Part shown: in pieces, positions 28,495 through 36,609 of the stretch
Layout: each line of letters opens with the position of its first letter
Numbering within the stretch: the first letter of the stretch is position 1
NCBI GenBank assembly: GCA_963756895.1
Contig: CAVWPI010000007.1
Span: forward strand, 558,001-622,000
Length of the DNA stretch: 64,000 nt
Direction of reading: 5' to 3'
DNA from: DASUAS01 sp963756895
GTDB taxonomy: Bacteria > Actinomycetota > Acidimicrobiia > IMCC26256 > DASPTH01
Made by a program: the position numbers and the translations under genes
The notes under the pieces: model-generated
The model's database searches: none
What the model was told of the DNA's origin: nothing
The model's input: the letters and a program-made list of their open reading frames with translations, nothing else

Positions 28495-30006
28495 CTACTC
28501 GGCTCGACACAATACGACGATCGTCGCGTCGTCGCGGAGGCCGTCGGGCGAGAAGAGCTCGACCTCGTCGATGCAGCGCTTCACCACCGCCGGCGCTTCG
28601 TCGCAGCGGGCGCCCTGCAGCAACTCCACCAGTCGCTCCGGACCGAAGAACTCGTTGTCCGGGCTCCTGGTCTCGATCAGACCGTCGGTGTAGGCACACA
28701 GGTTGTCGCCGGGGCCGATCAAGGCTTCGGCGGTCTTCCAACCCGGGACGAGCAGGCCGACCAGCGGACCGGTGGGCTCCAGCGACACGATCTCGTCGCT
28801 CCCGATCACGTACGCAGGCGGGTGGCCGGCATTGGCGTACCGCACCCGGCCGTCGTTGGTGTCGATCACGGCGACGAACGCGGTGAGGAACACCTCGGCT
28901 CCCATGTCGCCGAGGATCTCGGCGGTGGTGTCGAGCGCTCCGCCCGGTTCGGCACCCGACGTGAGCGCGGTGCGCAGCATCTCCTTGCAGCGGAGCGCGA
29001 GGATGCCTTCGGTCGCGCCGTGCCCGGCGATGTCGACGACCACGAGCGCGATGTGGCCGTCGCGCGGCGTGAACAGGTCGTAGCAGTCGCCTGCGACGAC
29101 CCCTTCCGCCGCGCGGAGGCGACCGGCGACGGTCCAACCGTCGGCCAGGTCACCCACGACCGGCTCCAACTCCGACCGCAGCGTGAGCACCACTGCCGCG
29201 CTCTGCTCCACGGCCTGACGCGAGCGCTCCGACTCCACGAGCTGTTGGCGGATGCGGCCGCGCATCGCGTCGACGTCGAGCGCCAGCGACGCCACCTCCG
29301 GCGGCCCCGTGATCCGGATGGGCGAGTCCAACGCGCCGGCGCGCACGCGCCGGACCTCGTCGGCGAGATGGTCGATCGGGCGCGTCACCCATCGGCGGAT
29401 GAGGAACCCCGCCACGACGGCACCGATGACCGCCACCGCGATGATCGCCGCGAAGACGACGCTGAGCCGGGTGCGGATGTCGTCGAGGCGACCTTGGGCG
29501 CGATCCTCTTCGGCCTGGACCCGTGCGGCGAGCCGGCCCTGCGCCCCTCGCACCTGGTCGAAGAGCTGCTTGCCCACGCCCGTGCCGACCCGCTCGGCGG
29601 CACCCACCACGTCGCCGCTCCGCGCGAGCGCGATCTCGGGTGCGGCGGCCTGGCTGCGCCACTTGGCAGCTGCACCGGTCACCCCGGCGAGCTCCCGGCG
29701 CACGCTGGGCGTGTCGAGGTCGGCGCGCAGCTGCCCCACCAGCATGTGGGCGGCCGCCAGGCCCCGGGTGTAGGGCTCGAGGAACGTCTCGTCGCCCTCG
29801 CTCAGGACGTAACCCCTCTCCCCGGTCTCCTGGTCGGCGTACGCCGTGGAGAGCTGCGCGACCCGCTCGACCGCCACCGAGAGCTTCCGCTCCCGCTGTT
29901 GCGAGTGGTCACGATCGCGCTGCGTCAGCACCATGAACACGCCGAGGGCCAACACCCCGGCCACGATCCCCACGAAGAGCAGCAGGAGCCGCCGCCTGAG
30001 GAGCAT
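28495..30006 (-). CDS. CHASE3-HAMP-PP2C (SpoIIE/RsbU-type) membrane phosphatase
   Basis: 503 residues from ATG 30006. N-terminal helix (LLLFVGIVAGVLALGVFMVL), an extracytoplasmic CHASE3-like helical sensor (TAYADQETGERGYVLSEG at ~55-72), a second helix (VFAAIIAVAVIGAVVAGFLI), HAMP (RRWVTRPIDHLADEV) and a PP2C domain: VVAGDCYDLFTPRDGHIALVV, DIAGHG, NAGHPPAYVI, YTDGLIETR and LRDDATIVVLCR, with the metal-binding Asp residues in place. It would dephosphorylate the adjacent STAS protein in response to an outside signal. Confidence 0.92.
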   Translation of the reverse strand: MLLRRRLLLLFVGIVAGVLALGVFMVLTQRDRDHSQQRERKLSVAVERVAQLSTAYADQETGERGYVLSEGDETFLEPYTRGLAAAHMLVGQLRADLDTPSVRRELAGVTGAAAKWRSQAAAPEIALARSGDVVGAAERVGTGVGKQLFDQVRGAQGRLAARVQAEEDRAQGRLDDIRTRLSVVFAAIIAVAVIGAVVAGFLIRRWVTRPIDHLADEVRRVRAGALDSPIRITGPPEVASLALDVDAMRGRIRQQLVESERSRQAVEQSAAVVLTLRSELEPVVGDLADGWTVAGRLRAAEGVVAGDCYDLFTPRDGHIALVVVDIAGHGATEGILALRCKEMLRTALTSGAEPGGALDTTAEILGDMGAEVFLTAFVAVIDTNDGRVRYANAGHPPAYVIGSDEIVSLEPTGPLVGLLVPGWKTAEALIGPGDNLCAYTDGLIETRSPDNEFFGPERLVELLQGARCDEAPAVVKRCIDEVELFSPDGLRDDATIVVLCRAE

Positions 30007-30102
30007 CGATCGACTGTAGCGGTGGCGAAAAAAATCTGGCCGGGGGAGGTTTGACGCGCGGAGGGGGCGGGAAATTTGATGGTGCCGGCCCCTCCCGGCC
30101 CG

Positions 30103-30141
30103 GACGACGCAGGCTCCAGTCCCCGCTGAGCCTGCGTCGTC
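30103..30141 (-). terminator. Perfect 14-bp inverted repeat, possible terminator
   Basis: GACGACGCAGGCTC at 30103-30116 and its exact complement at 30128-30141, with an 11-base loop. It lies 20 bp downstream of the minus-strand gene ending at 30162 and about 100 bp before the PP2C start. There is no clear T-run, as is common in actinobacterial terminators. An operator role cannot be excluded. Confidence 0.55.
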
Positions 30142-30161
30142 GCGTCCGGACCCTTCCGGAT

Positions 30162-30533
30162 TCAGCCGTCCGAATTGCGGGCGTGCTTGGAGACCCGGAA
30201 CCGGGTCACGCCGTCGTCGGTGACCAGCGAGTGCTCGTCGGTCACTGCGGTGACGATGGCCTGCGAGAGCTCGTTCGGCACGACGTCGTCGCGTCCGGTG
30301 CGGGACTCGCCCTCGACGGTGAGGTTCCCGGTCGAGACCAGGAACGCGAGGCTGACCGTGGAACCGGCGTCGACCGACACGAGGCTGCAGAGCTCGCTGA
30401 CGGCGATCCGGACGTCGTCGATCTCCTCGTAGTCGAGGCCCGCCCGGCTGGCGGCGTCGGCGGTGGCGATGCGGGCCAGGCGCAGGTATTCGGGCGCCGC
30501 GGGAAAGGTGACGGTCACCGGGCTCGGGTCCAT
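30162..30533 (-). CDS. RsbW-like anti-sigma homologue without ATP-binding box
   Basis: 123 residues from ATG 30533. The start VTFPAAPEYLRLARIATADAA and DDVRIAVSELCSLV fit the N-terminal half of RsbW-type GHKL proteins, but the position of the N-box Asn reads SELCSLVSVD, and no DxGxG or G2 box follows, so ATP binding and kinase activity are unlikely. It closely parallels the N-terminal part of the fused sigma gene next to it (AGLDYEEIDDVRIAV versus AGLDYDEVEDFRIAV). It may be a binding-only regulator. GGGTAT on the minus strand at 30567-30562 could be its -10. Confidence 0.75.
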   Translation of the reverse strand: MDPSPVTVTFPAAPEYLRLARIATADAASRAGLDYEEIDDVRIAVSELCSLVSVDAGSTVSLAFLVSTGNLTVEGESRTGRDDVVPNELSQAIVTAVTDEHSLVTDDGVTRFRVSKHARNSDG

Positions 30534-30577
30534 GGACGGCCGAGCATACGCACATGGCGCCATACCCTGAACTGGAG

Positions 30578-30603
30578 GTTTCGGATTCGCCCGTTCCGGG
30601 CAG
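30578..30603 (+). promoter_or_regulatory. SigF-type promoter of the sigma gene
   Basis: GTTT at 30578-30581, 16-bp spacer, GGGCAG at 30598-30603, 37 bp before the ATG at 30641. The same pair of elements precedes csbD. It implies that the sigma gene directs its own transcription, as is usual for SigB/SigF operons. Its position inside any longer reading frame starting at 30554 argues for the start at 30641. Confidence 0.6.
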
Positions 30604-30640
30604 CCTGCTCGCCGCAACCGACTACGAGGGGACACACGGC

Positions 30641-31798
30641 ATGGACGCGGGGATCCAGGACCAGCTGAACATCGTGGGCGAGGACGTGTGGCTCACCGTC
30701 CCTCCGTTCTCCGACTACCTCCGCACCGTGCGCCTCGTCGCCGCCGATGCCGCCGTGCGCGCGGGACTCGACTACGACGAGGTCGAGGACTTCCGCATCG
30801 CCGTCGACGAGCTCTGCCATCTCCTGATGTCGTCGACCGACCAGGAGATCGCGGTGTCCTTCGGCGTCGTGGGCCGCAGTGTTCTCGCGCGCGGCCGGGC
30901 CCAGCGCCGGCCCGGGCGTCCACTGGCACCACTCAACGATCTCTCCCGCACGATCATCGACTCGGTCGCCGATCACCACGAGCTCACCGACCGCGACGAC
31001 GAGTTGGGGTTCGCGGTGATGAAGGAAGCGCGGCGGAGCCGCCGAGCGATGAGCGACTCGCCGGACACCTACGAGAAGTTCAAGGAGTACCGCCGTACGG
31101 GCGAGCGCTCCCTGCGGAACGAGCTGGTCGAGGAGCACGTGCGCCTCGCCGAGTTCCTCGCCCGGCGGTTCTCCCACCGCGGCGAGTCCCCCGACGACTT
31201 GCGTCAGGTCGCGCTGGTAGGCCTCCTCAAGGCCGTCGAGCGATTCGAACCCGACCGCGGACTGCAGTTCTCGTCGTTCGCCACGCCCACGATCACCGGC
31301 GAGCTCAAGCGCCACTTCCGCGACCGCGGATGGGCGGTGCGGGTGCCGCGCCGCGTCCAGGAGCTCCACCTCGAGCTCGACCGCACGGTCAACGATCTGA
31401 GCCAGGAGCTCGGCCGTCCGCCCACTCCGGCCGAGATCGCCCAACGGGCCGGCGTGCTCGAGGAGGACGTCCTCGAGAGCATGGAGGCCGGGAGTCTCTA
31501 CCGCCTCGCGTCGATCGACGCGGGTCGCGCCGACGACGAGTCCAGCACGAGCCCGGCGCAGCGGCTGGGCGAGCTCGACGCGGAGCTGCTCGCGGTCGAC
31601 GACCGCGTGGCGGTGAGCGAGATGCTCGCGGTGCTCCCCGAACGCGAGCAGAGCATCGTGTACCTGCGGTTCTTCGAGGGGCTCACGCAGTCGGAGATCG
31701 CCGATCGGGTCGGCATCAGTCAGATGCACGTGTCGCGTCTGCTCGCCCGCAGCCTCGAAACGCTCGGTGAGCACGCGTCAGCAGTCGCAGAGGCCTGA
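30641..31798 (+). CDS. sigF: RsbW-like domain fused to SigB/SigF-family sigma factor
   Basis: 385 residues from ATG 30641, with GAGGGG upstream. Residues 1-136 are an RsbW-like domain whose N-box is degenerate (AVDELCHLLMSSTD, no Asn). Residues 137-385 are a complete group 3 sigma factor: region 2 (LVGLLKAVERFEPDRGLQFS, ITGELKRHFRDRGWAVRVPR), region 3 (GRPPTPAEIAQRAGV) and region 4 (LPEREQSIVYLRFFEGLTQ, ISQMHVSRLLARSL). The join is an in-frame ATG (31049) whose ATGA would be a normal 4-bp gene overlap if one base upstream were wrong, so the fusion may be a consensus error. Confidence 0.8.
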   Translation: MDAGIQDQLNIVGEDVWLTVPPFSDYLRTVRLVAADAAVRAGLDYDEVEDFRIAVDELCHLLMSSTDQEIAVSFGVVGRSVLARGRAQRRPGRPLAPLNDLSRTIIDSVADHHELTDRDDELGFAVMKEARRSRRAMSDSPDTYEKFKEYRRTGERSLRNELVEEHVRLAEFLARRFSHRGESPDDLRQVALVGLLKAVERFEPDRGLQFSSFATPTITGELKRHFRDRGWAVRVPRRVQELHLELDRTVNDLSQELGRPPTPAEIAQRAGVLEEDVLESMEAGSLYRLASIDAGRADDESSTSPAQRLGELDAELLAVDDRVAVSEMLAVLPEREQSIVYLRFFEGLTQSEIADRVGISQMHVSRLLARSLETLGEHASAVAEA

Positions 31799-31800
31799 CG

Positions 31801-32145
31801 ATGGATGCGAGGGCAAGGGAAGGTGCGACCGTGGTGAGCCCATTCGGAGTCGAGGTCAGTGGTCCGCCGGCCACCCCGGTCGTCGTCGTGCGCGGCGAGA
31901 TCGACGTGGCGACGTCCCCGCAGCTCCGCAACGACCTGAGCGCGCTCATCGGAGGCGGAGCCCGGCACCTCACGCTCGACTTCGCCGCGGTGTCGTTCGT
32001 CGACTCGTCGGGACTCGGCGTGCTCGTGGGCACGTACAAGCGCCTACGGGAGGACGGCGGCTCCATCCGCATCGTCGGCGCGCAGCCTTCGGTACGCAAG
32101 GTGTTCGAGATCACCGGTCTCGAATCCGCTCTGCTCCAGGACTAG
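31801..32145 (+). CDS. STAS anti-anti-sigma factor
   Basis: 114 residues from ATG 31801, two bases after the sigma stop, so in the same operon. STAS features: VVVVRGEIDVATSPQLRNDL, LDFAAVSFVDSSGLGVLVG with the target Ser, and SVRKVFEITGLES. It is a paralogue of the STAS protein at 28162. Two antagonists and three RsbW-like partners in one island allow more than one input to the same sigma factor. Confidence 0.92.
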   Translation: MDARAREGATVVSPFGVEVSGPPATPVVVVRGEIDVATSPQLRNDLSALIGGGARHLTLDFAAVSFVDSSGLGVLVGTYKRLREDGGSIRIVGAQPSVRKVFEITGLESALLQD

Positions 32146-32167
32146 CAGCCGTCGGCGCGGGCGCGCC

Positions 32168-32377
32168 TCACGGCAAGCGACCCTCGCCCTTCTGGTTCGC
32201 GCCGCGCTCGTTCATCTCGCGCTCGTGCTCGGCGACCTCGGGGTCGAGGTCGTGAGCGTCGGCGCGCTCGGCTTCCTCGGGGGTGGCCTCGCGGCCCGCG
32301 CTCGCAGGCTGCTTGGCTTCGTCACGCTCGGCCGCGCGCGTCTCGCCGCTGGGACGGGTCGGCTGCTCGTCGTTCAT
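32168..32377 (-). CDS. Small acidic hydrophilic protein
   Basis: 69 residues from ATG 32377 with GGAGG upstream. Rich in Glu, Ala, Asp and Arg (ERDEAKQPASAGREATPEEA; HEREMNERGANQKGEG); no hydrophobic core, probably disordered. No family recognised. It is divergent from csbD, and both have SigF-like promoter elements in the shared 145-bp gap, which suggests a stress-induced role such as a hydrophilin; that is inference. Confidence 0.65.
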   Translation of the reverse strand: MNDEQPTRPSGETRAAERDEAKQPASAGREATPEEAERADAHDLDPEVAEHEREMNERGANQKGEGRLP

Positions 32378-32415
32378 CGGAACCTCCGGGTAAGCAGGAA
32401 GAAGAGGCCCCGTGT

Positions 32416-32441
32416 CTACCCGTCGTGCGTGGTGGCCAATC
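32416..32441 (-). promoter_or_regulatory. Possible SigF-type promoter of the small hydrophilic protein
   Basis: On the minus strand GATT (32441-32438), a 16-bp spacer and GGGTAG (32421-32416), about 40 bp before the ATG at 32377. It is weaker than the others: the -35 has one change from GTTT. Confidence 0.45.
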
Positions 32442-32454
32442 AGCACCAGTGCAC

Positions 32455-32481
32455 GTTTACCGGTCGCCCGGCATCGGGCAG
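32455..32481 (+). promoter_or_regulatory. SigF-type promoter of csbD
   Basis: GTTT at 32455-32458, 17-bp spacer, GGGCAG at 32476-32481, about 40 bp before the csbD ATG. Same -35 and -10 sequences as the promoter proposed for the sigma gene at 30578. Confidence 0.6.
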
Positions 32482-32522
32482 ATCCGCGCGGTCACCGTTC
32501 GCGACGAAGAAGGAGGCCCGAG

Positions 32523-32705
32523 ATGGGCAACATGGATGAAGCCAAGGGCCGCGCCAAGCAGGCGGTCGGCGACCTCACCGACGACGACGACCTGCGCCGC
32601 GAAGGCAAGGTCGACGAGAAGTCGGGCCAGGCCAAGGACAAGCTCGACGACATGAAGGACAAGGCCGAGGACGTGATCGACAAGGTCAAGGACAAGCTGA
32701 CGTAG
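32523..32705 (+). CDS. CsbD family stress protein
   Basis: 60 residues from ATG 32523 with GGAGG upstream. Contains the CsbD signature at once: MDEAKGRAKQAVGDLTDDDD, then EGKVDEKSGQAKDKLDDMKD. CsbD-like proteins are small, charged and induced by SigB in Bacillus; their biochemical role is unclear. Here it sits directly after a SigF operon and has a matching promoter. It is followed by a strong hairpin. Confidence 0.92.
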   Translation: MGNMDEAKGRAKQAVGDLTDDDDLRREGKVDEKSGQAKDKLDDMKDKAEDVIDKVKDKLT

Positions 32706-32708
32706 CGA

Positions 32709-32741
32709 GTGCCTGGCGCGTCGACACGGCGCGTCAGGCAC
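32709..32741 (+). terminator. Terminator hairpin after csbD
   Basis: GTGCCTGGCGCG at 32709-32720 pairs with CGCGTCAGGCAC at 32730-32741: a 12-bp stem with one G-U pair and a 9-base loop, 4 bp after the csbD stop. No T-run follows, but the position fits a terminator. Confidence 0.6.
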
Positions 32742-32781
32742 GTCATCATGGTTGTGTTGCCATCAGTCGGAGGGAGTCTCC

Positions 32782-33451
32782 GTGGCGCACGACCAGGATC
32801 TCACGGTCCCGTTCGCCGACCGGGACGCCGCGGGCGACGCGCTTGTCCGTGTGCTCGCGCGACATCCCGAGCTCATCGCCGGCGACCCCACGGTCGTGGC
32901 GCTGCCGCGAGGCGGTGTCCCCGTGGCGGCGCGCGTCGCCCGGGCGCTCGACGCGCCGCTCGACGTGATCATCGTACGCAAGCTCGGCGCACCCGGACGG
33001 CCGGAGCTCGCGATGGGCGCCATCGGCGAAGGCGGCATCCGCGTCCTTGAGCACGACGTGCTGCGCACGTGGAACGTGAGCGACGCGCAGCTGGCCACGG
33101 TCGAGGCGCGGGAGCAGGCGGAGCTCGCGCGCCGAGTCGGCGCGCCTGCGGGCGGGGCGGGCCCGGGTGTCGCTGCACGATCGGCCGGTGATCGTGGTGG
33201 ATGACGGTCTCGCGACTGGAAGCACCGCCCGGGCGGCGATCCGCGTGGCGCGGGCCGCCGGAGCACCCTCGGTGGTGCTCGCGGTGCCGGTGGCACCGCC
33301 GACGACCGTGACCGAGTTGGCCCGGGTCGCCGACGCCGTGGTGTGCGTGGCGACGCCCTCGCCGTTCTCGGCCATCGGCCAGTGGTATCGCGACTTCTCG
33401 CCGACGACCGACGACGAGGTGGTGCGGATCCTCGACGAGGTCAGGGGTTGA
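32782..33451 (+). CDS. Phosphoribosyltransferase family protein (frameshifted)
   Basis: About 222 residues from GTG 32782 with GGAGGGAG upstream. Early PPi-loop region VVALPRGGVPVAARVARAL with LDVIIVRKLGAPGRPELAMG, and the PRPP motif VIVVDDGLATGSTARAAIR. This layout is that of the stand-alone phosphoribosyltransferases often found with stress genes, whose substrate is unknown. One indel near 33145 between the halves. The end overlaps the convergent deacetylase by 11 bp. Confidence 0.85.
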
Positions 33452-34456
33452 GCGCGCGGCCCGTGCGGGCGACCACCTCACGCCCCGGCCCGCCACTGCT
33501 CGGACGCTCGTCGTCCGACACCGCGACGTCGGCGCCGGCCAGCACGCCCGCGGTCGCGGCGGCGGAGGCGCGGAGCGCAGCGAGGTCGTAGCCGCCCTCG
33601 AGGAACGCGATCGTCCGCCCCGGCGCCGGCGCGAGGTGCGACACGCGCGCCGCGAGCGCGGCGTAGTCACCCGCGGTCCACGCGAGGTCGGCCAAGGGGT
33701 CGGCACGGTGGGCGTCGAAACCGGCGGAGATCAGCACCCACGTCGGAGCGAAGGCCTCCGTCACCGGTGCGACCACGTCGTCGAGCGCCGCGAGCGCGAC
33801 GTCGCCCGTCGCGCCGGGCGGAAGCGGGAAGTTGAGCGTGAGGCCCGCGCGTGTGCGCCCCCCGTCTCCTCGGCCCGACCGGTACCGGGGTACGCCGGGT
33901 ACTGGTGGGTGGAGACGAACAGCACGTTCGGGTCGTCCCAGAACAGGTCCTGGGTGCCGTTGCCGTGGTGCACGTCCCAGTCGACGATGAGCACCCGCTC
34001 ACCGCGGTCGGTGAGCGCAGCGGCGGCGATCGCGACGTTGTTGAAGAGGCAGAAGCCCTGACCCCGTGTCGCCACCGCGTGGTGACCGGGTGGGCGTACG
34101 ACCACGAACGCGGCGTGGGCGCCACCGGCGTGCAGCGCGTCGATCGCGTGCAGGCCACACCCCGCGGCACGCGTCGCCGCCGCGAACGAGCCCGGCGCGA
34201 CGACGGTGTCGGCGTCGAGCATCCCGCCACCATCCCGCGCCAACTCACCGAGCGCGTCGACGTACCGCGCGTCGTGCACTCTGGTGATCTCGTCGAGCGT
34301 CGCGTCGCGGCCGGCGTCGAACGCCACGAGATCGTCGAGGTGCACGTCGGCGATGCCCGCGACTACCGCTTCGACCCGGCCGATGCGTTCGGGGTGGCCG
34401 CGCCCTGTGTCGTGCGCGTCCGAATCGGGAGCGACGACGAGCAGGCGCGACGTCAT
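33441..34456 (-). CDS. Histone deacetylase-like (acetoin utilisation/APAH type) hydrolase (frameshifted)
   Basis: About 338 residues from ATG 34456. Arginase/deacetylase fold: GHPERIGRVEAVV, VVRPPGHHAVATRGQGFCLFN with the His-His dyad, VLIVDWDVHHGNGTQ with Zn ligands Asp and His, and LISAGFDAHRADPL with the second Zn Asp. One indel near 33850. Such bacterial enzymes remove acetyl groups from polyamines or proteins; the substrate is not evident. Confidence 0.9.
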
Positions 34457-34466
34457 CGCGACCCGG

Positions 34467-35330
34467 TCAGCTGGTGGCAGGAGTGACCGTGGACGGCTCG
34501 CGCAGGTCGATCACGCGCGGCATCCGACGGCGCAGTCCGAGACGACGGCCCGCGAGCATCAGCCCGAGCACCACACCGACGAGCACGCCCACGTCGATCA
34601 GCACGCGGAGCGTGGCCGGCAGCTCGCCCGCGAAGTACGCCAGCGCGGCGAGATCGATGGTGAGGTGCACGAGGAACCCCGGGATGATCGATCCCGATCG
34701 CAACGCCACGTAGCCCAGCAGGACCGCGAGGCTGAGGAACGGGAACACGTTGGCGGCGCCGGTCATCTGCTCGACGTGACCCGGCAGGGAGCTGAACACG
34801 ACGCCCGCGCCGACGAGCCCGGCGATCGCGGGACCGCTGCCCCACTCCGCGGTGTTGCGCCAGTCGCGTCCCGCGATCCGCGCCGCGACGGCGCCGATGA
34901 GGATGACCGCGGCCAGCCGGTACACGAGCTCCTCGCCCGCCACCGCCACCACGATGCCCTCGACGTCGCGCCAGGCCGCGACCGAGTCGGGGTACGAGAT
35001 GCACCAGACCACCAGCAGCGGTCCGCCGAGCATGAGGAACTCGCGCCACGCCCGGAAGTCCGAGCGCGAGAAGCCGAGGTTGCCCGGCCCCACGAGGGCG
35101 AACAGGAGCACGCCGAGGGGCAGGGCCGGCGACAGCGAGACCCGCCCGAGATACCACTCGGGTTCGCCCCACCAGGAAGTGCCCACGTCGACGACCACCG
35201 CGATCGCACAGACCCACAGGACTGCAGGCGAGATCGGCCACGAAGCCCAGCCGGTCCAGCGCCACGCCCAGCCGCTCGAGCTGACGGACTCGGCGGGGGC
35301 AACGGCGTACGCCTGGTGCTCGGTCTTCAT
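34467..35330 (-). CDS. CPBP (CAAX-like) intramembrane metalloprotease
   Basis: 287 residues from ATG 35330 (an in-frame GTG at 35357 is also possible). About eight helices. The glutamate pair lies in VVAVAGEELVYRLAAVILIG, followed by the later His-containing helix SIIPGFLVHLTIDLAALAYF, as expected for the ABI/CPBP family. No indel. Substrates unknown. It ends 10 bp from the deacetylase start, so the two probably share a transcript. Confidence 0.85.
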   Translation of the reverse strand: MKTEHQAYAVAPAESVSSSGWAWRWTGWASWPISPAVLWVCAIAVVVDVGTSWWGEPEWYLGRVSLSPALPLGVLLFALVGPGNLGFSRSDFRAWREFLMLGGPLLVVWCISYPDSVAAWRDVEGIVVAVAGEELVYRLAAVILIGAVAARIAGRDWRNTAEWGSGPAIAGLVGAGVVFSSLPGHVEQMTGAANVFPFLSLAVLLGYVALRSGSIIPGFLVHLTIDLAALAYFAGELPATLRVLIDVGVLVGVVLGLMLAGRRLGLRRRMPRVIDLREPSTVTPATS

Positions 35331-35417
35331 CGGCCCTGATTCTGTCGGATGCGCCACCAGCCTGCGATGACCGCCGCTCCAAGAGTCGGTAAAGGTTTTC
35401 GCGCGCTGCGTGGTCGT

Positions 35418-36122
35418 TCAACCGAGATGCGTGTCGAACCACTCCAGCGTGCGCTGCCAGGCGTCGGTCGCCGACGCCTCGTGGTAGGCGTCGCGCGCGT
35501 CGCAATGGAAGCCGTGCTCGGCGTCCGCGTAACGGATCACCTCGGCCGCAACCGGTGCGTCGCCCAGCGCGCCGCGCAGCTCCTCCACGCCCTCGACCGG
35601 GATGCCCTTGTCGAGGTCGCCGAAGAGACCGAGCCACGGCGTCTGCAACCCGGCGGCCTCGTCGATCAGCGGCGGCAACCCGAGGCCGCTGGCGGAGACG
35701 ATCCCGCCGCCGTAGAACCCGACCGCGGCACCGAGCGCGCGGCGTGCCGCGACCAGGAAGGTGACCCGGCCTCCGAAGCAGAAGCCGACGATCCCGATGC
35801 GTGAACGTGCCAAGCCCTGCGCCTCGACGTGGGCGATGGTGGCGTCGACGTCGGCGAGCACGCCGCCGTCGGACACGCCCTCGAACAGCGGCATCACCTT
35901 CGAGAAGTCGTCGTACGACGCGGTGCCACCACCGGCGCGGTGGAACAGCGCCGGCGCGACTCCCAGGTAGCCCGCAGCAGCGAAGCGCCGGGTGACGTCC
36001 TGGATGTGGTCGTTCACGCCGAACGCTTCCTGGATCACGATGACCGCGCCCTTGGGTTCACCCGCCGGTGCCGCCTCGTAGATCTCCATCGCACCGTCGG
36101 GGGTGTCGAGTGTGACTGCCAT
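35418..36122 (-). CDS. Dienelactone hydrolase family protein
   Basis: 234 residues from ATG 36122. Alpha/beta hydrolase with a cysteine nucleophile in IGIVGFCFGGRVT, Asp in LGLFGDLDKGIP and His in YADAEHGFHCDARD; the early Glu in VIQEAFGVNDHI is also conserved. Family members open dienelactones or hydrolyse other esters. It lies one base downstream of the coxS-like stop, in the place where a large subunit would be expected. Confidence 0.9.
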   Translation of the reverse strand: MAVTLDTPDGAMEIYEAAPAGEPKGAVIVIQEAFGVNDHIQDVTRRFAAAGYLGVAPALFHRAGGGTASYDDFSKVMPLFEGVSDGGVLADVDATIAHVEAQGLARSRIGIVGFCFGGRVTFLVAARRALGAAVGFYGGGIVSASGLGLPPLIDEAAGLQTPWLGLFGDLDKGIPVEGVEELRGALGDAPVAAEVIRYADAEHGFHCDARDAYHEASATDAWQRTLEWFDTHLG

Positions 36123-36123
36123 C

Positions 36124-36609
36124 TCAGGAGGCCTGCGGGCTCATGGTCTCCGCCGCGATCTGCACCGCCTTGATGATCCCCTGGTAGCCCGTGCACCGAC
36201 AGAGGTTGCCCGAGAGCCCTTCCTTGATCTCGTCGAGGCTGGGGTTCGGGTTGTCCTCGAGGAAGGCGTGCACGGTCACCACGAAGCCGGGCGTGCAGAA
36301 GCCGCACTGCAGACCGTGGGCCTGGCGGAACGCCTCCTGCACCGGGCCGAGCGAGCCGTCGGCGGGGCCGATGCCCTCGATGGTGGTGATGTCGGCACCC
36401 TCGGCCTGCACCGCGAACATGAGGCACGAGCGCACGGCCTCACCGTCGACGAGGATCGTGCACGCGCCGCAGACGCCGTGCTCGCAGCCGAGGTGCGTAC
36501 CGGTGAGGCCGCAGTCCTCGCGCAGGTAGTCGGCCAGCGTCTTGCGCGCCTCGGACGATCCGGTGTGGGTCTGGCCGTTGACGGTGAATTGGATGGCGTG
36601 CTCAACCAC
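36124..36609 (-). CDS. (2Fe-2S) small subunit of a molybdenum hydroxylase (CoxS type)
   Basis: 161 residues from ATG 36609. Plant-type 2Fe-2S domain GCEHGVCGACTILVDG with the last Cys in RSCLMFA, and the helical domain carrying the second cluster, LQCGFCTPGFVV and GNLCRCTGYQGI. All eight cysteines are present. It transfers electrons between the Mo site and FAD. Its start overlaps the FAD-subunit stop by 8 bp. Confidence 0.94.
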   Translation of the reverse strand: MVEHAIQFTVNGQTHTGSSEARKTLADYLREDCGLTGTHLGCEHGVCGACTILVDGEAVRSCLMFAVQAEGADITTIEGIGPADGSLGPVQEAFRQAHGLQCGFCTPGFVVTVHAFLEDNPNPSLDEIKEGLSGNLCRCTGYQGIIKAVQIAAETMSPQAS

